Positions 58,394 through 64,000 of a stretch of 64,000 bases of DNA are shown in pieces (the first letter of the stretch is position 1; every line of letters begins with the position of its first letter). The notes beneath the pieces are model-generated. The model did not search any database. It saw nothing but the letters and a program-made list of their open reading frames with translations, and had not been told where the DNA came from. The position numbers and the translations under genes are program-made. This DNA comes from Vibrio rumoiensis 1S-45 (GTDB lineage Bacteria > Pseudomonadota > Gammaproteobacteria > Enterobacterales > Vibrionaceae), in contig NZ_AJYK02000052.1 of the NCBI RefSeq assembly GCF_000286955.2, positions 44,236 to 108,235 on the forward strand, in the 5' to 3' direction.

Positions 58394-59005
58394 ATGGGTA
58401 TTCGAGCTCAACAAAAAGAAAAAACACGCCGCTCTTTAATTGATGCTGCTTTCGGGCAACTGAGCGCGGATCGTGGTTTTTCCAATTTAAGTTTACGAGA
58501 AGTCTCTCGAGAAGCTGGTATTGCGCCAACTTCATTTTATCGCCATTTTAAAGATATGGATGAATTGGGTTTGGTGATGGTGGACGAAGGTGGTTTATTG
58601 TTGCGCCAACTCATGCGGCAAGCTCGCCAACGAATAGTGGCTGAAGGCAGCTTAATTCGCACTTCGGTTCAAACTTTTATGGAATTTATCGAGCAAAGCC
58701 CGAATATCTTTCGCTTATTATTGCGCGAACGTTCTGGTACTTCTGCTGAGTTTCGGATGGCGGTAGCTCGTGAAGTTCAGCATTTTGGCGCGGAATTAAC
58801 TGAATATTTGGTGCATGCAGGAATGAGCCGAGAGCAAGCATCGATTCAGGCTGAAGCCTCGGTTACGATTGTTTTTACCTCGGGTGCAGAGGCCTTGGAT
58901 TTAGAGCCAGAAGCCAGGGATGCTTTGGCTGAAAGAATGATTCTTCAATTAAGAATGCTGGCGAAAGGCGCGGTGGTTTCGCGTGATGTCACAAAGACAA
59001 GGTAA
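58394..59005 (+). CDS. fabR: Unsaturated fatty acid biosynthesis repressor FabR
   Basis: A 203-residue TetR-type repressor. The HTH is [25 protein letters not shown] (about 38-62). It controls fabA and fabB in response to unsaturated acyl groups. In E. coli yijD lies between fabR and trmA; it is absent here, where a terminator follows directly. The 254-bp gap to sthA has TTGTGATCACATAGATCAAA, a weak CRP-like site. Confidence 0.93.
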   Translation: MGIRAQQKEKTRRSLIDAAFGQLSADRGFSNLSLREVSREAGIAPTSFYRHFKDMDELGLVMVDEGGLLLRQLMRQARQRIVAEGSLIRTSVQTFMEFIEQSPNIFRLLLRERSGTSAEFRMAVAREVQHFGAELTEYLVHAGMSREQASIQAEASVTIVFTSGAEALDLEPEARDALAERMILQLRMLAKGAVVSRDVTKTR

Positions 59006-59017
59006 TACACGCTCTAT

Positions 59018-59046
59018 GCCGCAGAATTGATCTCTGCGGCTTTTTT
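59018..59046. terminator. Terminator between fabR and trmA
   Basis: GCCGCAGA (59018-59025) pairs with TCTGCGGC (59033-59040), followed by six T on the plus strand. Confidence 0.88.
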
Positions 59047-59059
59047 GTTGGTATTAAAT

Positions 59060-60166
59060 TTATTTACGATCCAGAAAAACGCCGACTTCCATGTGGTGAG
59101 TAAATGGAAATTGATCAAATAACGCAAAGCGAGTGATGTTGTGGGTTTGCGTTAATATCGCTAAGTTATCCTTTAATGTTTCAGGGTTACATGAGATATA
59201 CATAATGCGCTCATAACCTTGAACCATTTTACATGTCCCTTCGTCCATTCCTGAGCGTGGTGGATCGACAAAAATCGTATTGCAATTGTAGCTGGTTAAG
59301 TCGATACCATTATCTTTTAGGCGGCGAAACTCCCGTTTACCTTCCATTGCGTCTGTGAAATCTTCAGCTGACATACGAATGATTTGCACGTTATCAATGT
59401 GATTGGCTTTAATATTGTATTGTGCGGAATCAACCGAAGGCTTAGCTAATTCAGTGGCTAACACGCGATCGAAATTTTGCGCTAACGCCAATGAGAAATT
59501 ACCGTTTCCGCAATAGAGTTCTAATAAATCACCTTGGCTTTCTTGAGTGCAATCGACTGCCCATTCCAGCATTTTTTGCGCTACGATGCCGTTTGGTTGG
59601 GTGAAACTATTTTCAACTTGCTGATAAATATATGGCTTACCGTCAACATGCAGTTTCTCAATGACATAATCACGATCCATCACAATTTTCATTTTTCGAG
59701 CGCGACCAATCAGATCAAGATTGAAGCCTTCATCATTTAAACGCTGCTTCAAAGCGAGAGCTTCTTTTTTCCATTCTTCATCCAGTTGGCGATGGTAAAG
59801 TAAAGAAACTAAAACCTCGCCGCTAAGCGTAGATAAAAAGTCTACTTGGAAAAGCTTATGGCGCAAGCTACGGTTACCTTTCATTGCCTCAAGCAGCATT
59901 GGCATGAGGTCATTAATCAAGCGACTCGCGGTAGGGAATTGGTCGACACGATACTTTTCACGAGTTTTCTGATCAAACATGATGTAGTACATGTCTTCCC
60001 CTTCATGCCAAACTCGAAACTCAGCACGCATACGGTAATACTGTTCTGGAGATTCAAAGACTTCAATTTCAGGCGTAGTAAATTCACCAAACATTTCATC
60101 TAAACGTTGTAGTTTTTCATTCAATTGTTGTGTGTAGAGATTGCTGTCGCCAGTTTGGTTTGACAT
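59060..60166 (-). CDS. trmA: tRNA m5U54 methyltransferase TrmA
   Basis: A 368-residue SAM enzyme that makes ribothymidine at position 54 of tRNA. The SAM site [25 protein letters not shown], and the catalytic cysteine in YISCNPETL (about residue 326) are intact, and the last residues [12 protein letters not shown] are the family end. Divergent from btuB, the E. coli order trmA-btuB-murI. Confidence 0.97.
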   Translation of the reverse strand: MSNQTGDSNLYTQQLNEKLQRLDEMFGEFTTPEIEVFESPEQYYRMRAEFRVWHEGEDMYYIMFDQKTREKYRVDQFPTASRLINDLMPMLLEAMKGNRSLRHKLFQVDFLSTLSGEVLVSLLYHRQLDEEWKKEALALKQRLNDEGFNLDLIGRARKMKIVMDRDYVIEKLHVDGKPYIYQQVENSFTQPNGIVAQKMLEWAVDCTQESQGDLLELYCGNGNFSLALAQNFDRVLATELAKPSVDSAQYNIKANHIDNVQIIRMSAEDFTDAMEGKREFRRLKDNGIDLTSYNCNTIFVDPPRSGMDEGTCKMVQGYERIMYISCNPETLKDNLAILTQTHNITRFALFDQFPFTHHMEVGVFLDRK

Positions 60167-60384
60167 AAGTTAAGCCTTTTGCTTTGAAACAGAACAGGAT
60201 TAGAACAAGGAGCGCAGATTTTATCCATCGAGGGCAAGATGTCCAGTTTTGTCGTCAATCTATCTATTTTCATGTATGAATGATAAGAAACTTATTCATT
60301 GTTACTAACTATAGGTAGACATCAAAATCATAGCACTTTAGGATGCTTGCAGCTGGTGGCCGTACGCTTTCTAATGTTGAAATG

Positions 60385-60570
60385 TGCGGCTTAAAAGGGA
60401 ATTTGGTGTAAATCCAGAACTGACGCGCAGCGGTGAAAAGAACGAAACTTTCCAGTACCTTTTATTTTGGTACTTTGACACTACCTCAAAGGGATGGGGT
60501 GGGAAGTCGAAAGGAGTAGGTAACGAAACAACATTCTGTTTTGTTGAGCTTTAAGTCCGAAAACCTGCCA
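60385..60570 (+). ncRNA. Cobalamin riboswitch upstream of btuB
   Basis: The B12 box AGTCCGAAAACCTGCC is at 60554-60569, and the upstream core AAAAGGGAATTTGGTG (60393-60408) with AAATCCAGAACTG (60410-60422) and GCGCAGCGGT follows the family pattern. It sits 54 bp before the btuB ATG. B12 binding is expected to repress btuB. A hairpin GAGC/GCTC at 60579-60590 and the SD AGGA at 60610-60613 follow. Aptamer ends are approximate. Confidence 0.9.
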
Positions 60571-60623
60571 GTGATTCAGAGCAATGGCTCGCAATGTTTC
60601 TCGCGTTTTAGGACTAAACAATC

Positions 60624-62432
60624 ATGAAAAAAACAACTTTAGCTGCAGCCATTAGTGCTGTAGTCAGCAGTAGTATTTTACTGCCTTTACATGCTCAAGA
60701 ATCCACATCTTCACTGCAAACAACGGATGTAATGTTGGTGACGGCCACCAAGCGTACTGATCCGGTGACTAATTTAGTCACACCTATCATCGAAATTACT
60801 AAAAAACAAATAGAAGACTCTCAAGCCAATTCGTTAACGGATGTGTTGCAACAGTTACCGGGTGTGCAACTTAGTTCTAATGGTGGCTATAACCAGCCTA
60901 GCCGTATTTATGTGCGCGGCAGTAGTGATGTGTTGGTCTTGTTTAATGGTGTACGTTTAGGCAGTGCGACGCTTGGTTATTCTGATGTGAGCCAAGTTCC
61001 TTTGGCTGGTATCGAGAAAATTGAATATTTGCGTGGCTCAAGAGCCGCTGTCTATGGTGCTGATGCGAGTGCTGGTGTGATTAACATCATCACGCGTGGT
61101 AACAATAAAGAGACGACTGGAAGCGTACAGGCTACTGGTGGTTCAAATGGTTACCAAAGTTATACCGCCAGCGCCGCCATGGTGCCAAGTGATAAATCGT
61201 GGGTAAATATTACGGCTCAATACCAAAATTCGGATGGTTATGATGTTGCGACTTTTGGTGATGAAGACCGAGATGGCTTTGAGAATAGCAATTTTGTCGC
61301 AGATTGGGGCGTGCAGCTAGATGATAACTGGTTAATTCGTATGAATGGTTATTATCATCAAGGCCAAACGGAGTATGATTATAATCCTGCTTGGGGAATC
61401 AGTTCTGATCAAAATAAGACCAATAATTATAGTTTTAATGGACAGGTCATTTATACGACAGAACGTTTTGTTTCGAACTTAACGCTTGGTAATAGCCAAG
61501 ACAAATCAAAAACCCAGCACAATATACCTTCTTCTCAAACCGTGACTCAAAGAAATCAATTAACTTGGCGAAACAGCTACCAGTTAACCCAAGTTGATAG
61601 CCTTGGTTTTGGTGCTGAATATTTGAATGATGATGTGAGTGATTCTGATACGGTATATGAAGTACAAGAACGTGATAATAAAGCAGCTTACTTAACATTA
61701 GGGCACGATGGAGATGTCCTTCAGTTAGAAGGTAGTGTTCGTTTTGATGACAATGAGCAGTTTGGTGATAAAACCACGTGGCAATTAGGTGCTGGCTGGC
61801 AATTTATTGAAGCGTTGCGTTTAACTACTAATATTGGTACTGGTTTTAAAGCCCCTACTTTTAATCAATTGTACTACCCTGGCTTTTCTAATCCAGATTT
61901 ACAGCCTGAAGAATCAACCAATTATGAAGTGGCTATTGAAGGTGAGCATAGTTTCATTAACTGGCGTTTGGCTGGTTTTTATAACGACATAGATAATCGC
62001 ATTAGTTGCCAATCCGCTTTTTCTACCTGCATTAATGACAGTCTTACTATTCAAGGTGTTGAGTGGGTTGGTAATTTCAATACTGGTTTGTTGAGTCATC
62101 AAGTTTCTCTGGAATATCTAGACCCAGAAGATAAAGCGACAGGAAAAGATGCCATTCGTATCGCTCGAGAGAACTTTAAGTGGCAAGTTGGCTATCAAGC
62201 GGAAGTTTGGCAGGCCAATGTTAGCTATGTATACCAAGGTAAACGTTATGATACGGGTGACGTACGCTTAGATGGTTACAGCTTAGTAAATTTAGCAGCA
62301 AGTTATAATTTAACTAATCAGTGGGTTTTATCCGCTCGTATCGATAATTTATTCGATGCTGATTATGAAACTGCAGCAAATTATAACGAACCTGAACGCT
62401 CTTATTATGGCTCTATTGCTTACCAATTTTAA
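60624..62432 (+). CDS. btuB: Outer-membrane vitamin B12 receptor BtuB
   Basis: A 602-residue TonB-dependent receptor. A signal peptide (about 1-25, ending LHA) precedes a TonB box (TTDVMLVTATK). The plug domain has DVLQQLPGVQLSSNGGYNQ and RIYVRGSSDVLVLFNGVRLG, and the 22-strand barrel ends in the aromatic IAYQF. It imports cobalamins and is preceded by the riboswitch. murI follows after a terminator. Confidence 0.95.
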   Translation: MKKTTLAAAISAVVSSSILLPLHAQESTSSLQTTDVMLVTATKRTDPVTNLVTPIIEITKKQIEDSQANSLTDVLQQLPGVQLSSNGGYNQPSRIYVRGSSDVLVLFNGVRLGSATLGYSDVSQVPLAGIEKIEYLRGSRAAVYGADASAGVINIITRGNNKETTGSVQATGGSNGYQSYTASAAMVPSDKSWVNITAQYQNSDGYDVATFGDEDRDGFENSNFVADWGVQLDDNWLIRMNGYYHQGQTEYDYNPAWGISSDQNKTNNYSFNGQVIYTTERFVSNLTLGNSQDKSKTQHNIPSSQTVTQRNQLTWRNSYQLTQVDSLGFGAEYLNDDVSDSDTVYEVQERDNKAAYLTLGHDGDVLQLEGSVRFDDNEQFGDKTTWQLGAGWQFIEALRLTTNIGTGFKAPTFNQLYYPGFSNPDLQPEESTNYEVAIEGEHSFINWRLAGFYNDIDNRISCQSAFSTCINDSLTIQGVEWVGNFNTGLLSHQVSLEYLDPEDKATGKDAIRIARENFKWQVGYQAEVWQANVSYVYQGKRYDTGDVRLDGYSLVNLAASYNLTNQWVLSARIDNLFDADYETAANYNEPERSYYGSIAYQF

Positions 62433-62459
62433 TATTTAGGTTTGGTTTCTTAATGCAAG

Positions 62460-62486
62460 CGCTCATCATATTGATGGGCGTTTTTT
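62460..62486 (+). terminator. Terminator after btuB
   Basis: CGCTCATCA (62460-62468) pairs with TGATGGGCG (62472-62480, one G-T pair), followed by six T and TATTTT. Confidence 0.88.
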
Positions 62487-62562
62487 ATTTTGCATGCGCG
62501 TAAATAAATCAGTTCGGTTATACTCGTCTGCAGTTGATTTTAAGTTAAGCAAGGTGAAGACG

Positions 62563-63354
62563 TTGGCCAATATTTTGATTTTTGACTCTGGCGTAGGAGG
62601 GCTTTCTGTCTTCCAGAAAATACAAAATCAATTACCCATGTTGAACTACGTGTATTTATTCGATAATGAAGCTTATCCCTATGGCGAATTAAAACCGGAG
62701 ATATTGATTTCTCGTGTCACCACTTTAGTTTGTTCAATAGTAAAGCGATTAAACATTGATATGGTAGTGATTGCTTGTAACACCGCTAGTACGATTGTAC
62801 TACCAGCGCTTCGGGATATATTAACTGTACCTGTTGTCGGAGTCGTGCCAGCGATCAAGCCAGCGGCATCGATATCACAAAAAGCGATTGGATTAATTGC
62901 CACGCCAGCAACGGTAGAGCGTCAATATACCCATGATTTAATTAAACAATATTCATCCTCTATTCCCGTGAGACTATTGGGAACGACGCGTTTAGTTACA
63001 ATGGCTGAAGAAAAGCTGCGAGGAAAAGCGGTTGATATTGAAGAGTTAAAAGGTGTGCTGGGACCTTTGATTGATCAGATAGATGTCGCTGTATTAGGTT
63101 GTACGCATTTTCCATTGCTACATAATGAGATTCAAACGGTTTTCGGTTCGGATGTTACGTTAGTGGATTCAGGGCTCGCGATTGCCAAAAGAGTGGAGGA
63201 TTTACTGCAATTAAACAATATTGGTTTTCAAAAGAAGCAAAAGCCTTACGCTATATACAGCAGTGCCACACCTTGGGAAGGCGTGGCACTGAATAATGGA
63301 TTACAACAGTTTGGGTTTAGTCCAGTTCAGACATTCCGCCTTCAGGATGCTTAG
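62563..63354 (+). CDS. murI: Glutamate racemase MurI
   Basis: A 263-residue racemase supplying D-glutamate for peptidoglycan. The two catalytic cysteines are in IACNTAST and LGCTHFPLL, and [10 protein letters not shown] binds the substrate. The start is uncertain: TTG at 62563 has AAGG 8 bases upstream; GTG at 62554 and ATG at 62494 are in frame, but the ATG lies only 8 bases after the btuB terminator and gives a non-conserved extension. The last 38 bp overlap the convergent RRM gene. Confidence 0.93.
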   Translation: MANILIFDSGVGGLSVFQKIQNQLPMLNYVYLFDNEAYPYGELKPEILISRVTTLVCSIVKRLNIDMVVIACNTASTIVLPALRDILTVPVVGVVPAIKPAASISQKAIGLIATPATVERQYTHDLIKQYSSSIPVRLLGTTRLVTMAEEKLRGKAVDIEELKGVLGPLIDQIDVAVLGCTHFPLLHNEIQTVFGSDVTLVDSGLAIAKRVEDLLQLNNIGFQKKQKPYAIYSSATPWEGVALNNGLQQFGFSPVQTFRLQDA

Positions 63355-63769
63355 GATCATTAGCAACACGAACTTTTAGAGTTCTTTGCATGTAATCTTT
63401 TTCATTTAAAGCTGAAATGACGTTATCAGCATCCGACTCAGCGACAACAACAAAACCAAAGCCACGACGTTTACCTGTTCTTTTGTCCTTCATAAGGCGA
63501 ACAGCAAACACTTCACCGTGTTCAGAGAAAGCTTGACGTACATTTGACTCATTCGCTTTATATGGAAGATTTCCCACATAAAGAGTTTGAGTCGATGCTT
63601 TTTCTGAATTAGAGCTAGATTGTGCTGAAGAAGAAACAGAAAGAATAAGAGTGGTTGCGACAACACCAACTAAAAAGCTAACTACTGGATTTATATCTAC
63701 AGAGAAAAATAGAGCGGTTCCAAGTACTGCAAGAGCGATGACCATAATGGTCGATTTTTTTGAGTTCAT
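63317..63769 (-). CDS. Membrane-anchored RNA-recognition-motif protein
   Basis: A 150-residue protein. Two hydrophobic helices (about 8-24 and 28-46) are followed by a Ser-rich linker and one complete RRM (about 62-140), with RNP2 LYVGNL and RNP1 RRGFGFVVV intact. This is an unusual combination: bacterial RRM proteins are mostly soluble. It should place an RNA-binding domain at the inner membrane. It lies between murI and an rRNA operon, overlapping murI by 38 bp tail to tail. Function unknown. Confidence 0.85.
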   Translation of the reverse strand: MNSKKSTIMVIALAVLGTALFFSVDINPVVSFLVGVVATTLILSVSSSAQSSSNSEKASTQTLYVGNLPYKANESNVRQAFSEHGEVFAVRLMKDKRTGKRRGFGFVVVAESDADNVISALNEKDYMQRTLKVRVANDPKHPEGGMSELD

Positions 63770-63875
63770 ATTTGCATACTACATGTTGAATGAAAGAAAG
63801 TAAGAATACATCTATATAAGAATAGACATATTGATCTTACGTTTAATAACCAACATTTACCAACTTATTGCTGTG

Positions 63876-64000
63876 ATACTGCTCAAATGTTGAAATTATA
63901 ATCACAAAATAGTGATTTGGCTTAATTTTAAGCAGTTGAATTTTTTTTTCAAAAAAGCACTTGCCAATGATTAAATACTCCCTATAATGCGCCCTCACTG
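63876..64000 (+). promoter_or_regulatory. rRNA operon P1 promoter with upstream activating region
   Basis: TTGCCA (63961-63966) and TATAAT (63983-63988) are 16 bp apart and are followed by the GC-rich discriminator GCGCC; transcription should start at A63997. The -10 to +1 block CTCCCTATAATGCGCC is identical to E. coli rrnB P1. An A/T-tract UP element lies at about 63941-63957, and CTCAAATGTTGAA near 63877 fits a Fis site. E. coli rrnB also follows murI. The 16S gene is outside the window. Confidence 0.92.

Overview
The window is a stretch of a Vibrio-type (Vibrionaceae) chromosome 1 that starts inside the replication origin and ends at the first transcribed base of an rRNA operon. The gene order mioC-mnmE-yidC-yidD-rnpA-rpmH next to oriC, then an amino-acid ABC transporter, then dnaA-dnaN-recF-gyrB, is the usual Vibrio arrangement. 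The AT-rich base composition and the close match of the proteins to Enterobacteria and Vibrio families fit this. No species is claimed. There are no phage, integron, CRISPR or complete insertion-sequence genes. Nearly everything is core genome, with one small arsenic-resistance island and one block of non-coding repeats.

Layout. 1-210: DnaA-box part of oriC (the unwinding element lies left of the window). 327-4735: mioC, mnmE, yidC, yidD, rnpA, rpmH, all leftward. 4958-9124: cystine-like amino-acid ABC transporter with a YddA-like ABC exporter gene inside it. 9247-15644: dnaA regulatory region and dnaA-dnaN-recF-gyrB. 15727-16363: heat-shock promoter, ROSE-like RNA thermometer and an IbpA-like chaperone. 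16481-24546: avtA, an Old Yellow Enzyme, a two-TM potassium channel, glyS-glyQ, mntP. 24609-25413: tusA, a candidate sRNA and cyaY. 25510-30376: lptM-lysA-dapF-DUF484-xerC-yigB. 30429-31058: non-coding repeats. 31072-35430: DTW tRNA-modifying enzyme, lipoprotein, EVE protein, yigL-pldB. 35638-38804: arsR-gapdh-phosphatase-arsJ. 38887-43318: acyltransferase, small membrane proteins, yhgN, rsmD. 43582-47649: ftsY-ftsE-ftsX and rpoH. 48134-50850: glpE-glpG, ubiC-ubiA. 50960-56621: plsB, lexA with two SOS boxes, a possible Fur-controlled methyltransferase, dinF. 56739-63769: sthA, fabR, trmA, a cobalamin riboswitch with btuB, murI and a membrane-anchored RRM protein. 63961-63997: rrn P1 promoter.

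How the parts fit. The left half holds the replication-initiation machinery: oriC, DnaA with its own DnaA-box-rich promoter, clamp and gyrase. The centre holds cell-wall precursor and lysine synthesis (lysA, dapF, later murI), chromosome dimer resolution (xerC) and the SRP receptor/divisome genes (ftsYEX). RpoH encoded at 46795 would drive the heat-shock promoter at 15727. LexA would control itself and probably dinF.

The most unusual observation is in the rpoH-glpE gap (47737-47972). It carries three DnaA boxes or near-boxes in the same order, orientation and overall span (187 bp against 188 bp) as R1, R2 and R4 of the real oriC at the left edge, embedded in seven GATC sites. It looks like a diverged second copy of oriC or a DnaA-titrating/reactivating locus. 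Other items worth checking are a 25-residue and a 45-residue hydrophobic microprotein, a candidate sRNA between tusA and cyaY, the tandem 161-bp repeats, and a long AT-rich gene-free stretch at 40907-41772. All product names come from reading the sequence; no database search was run.
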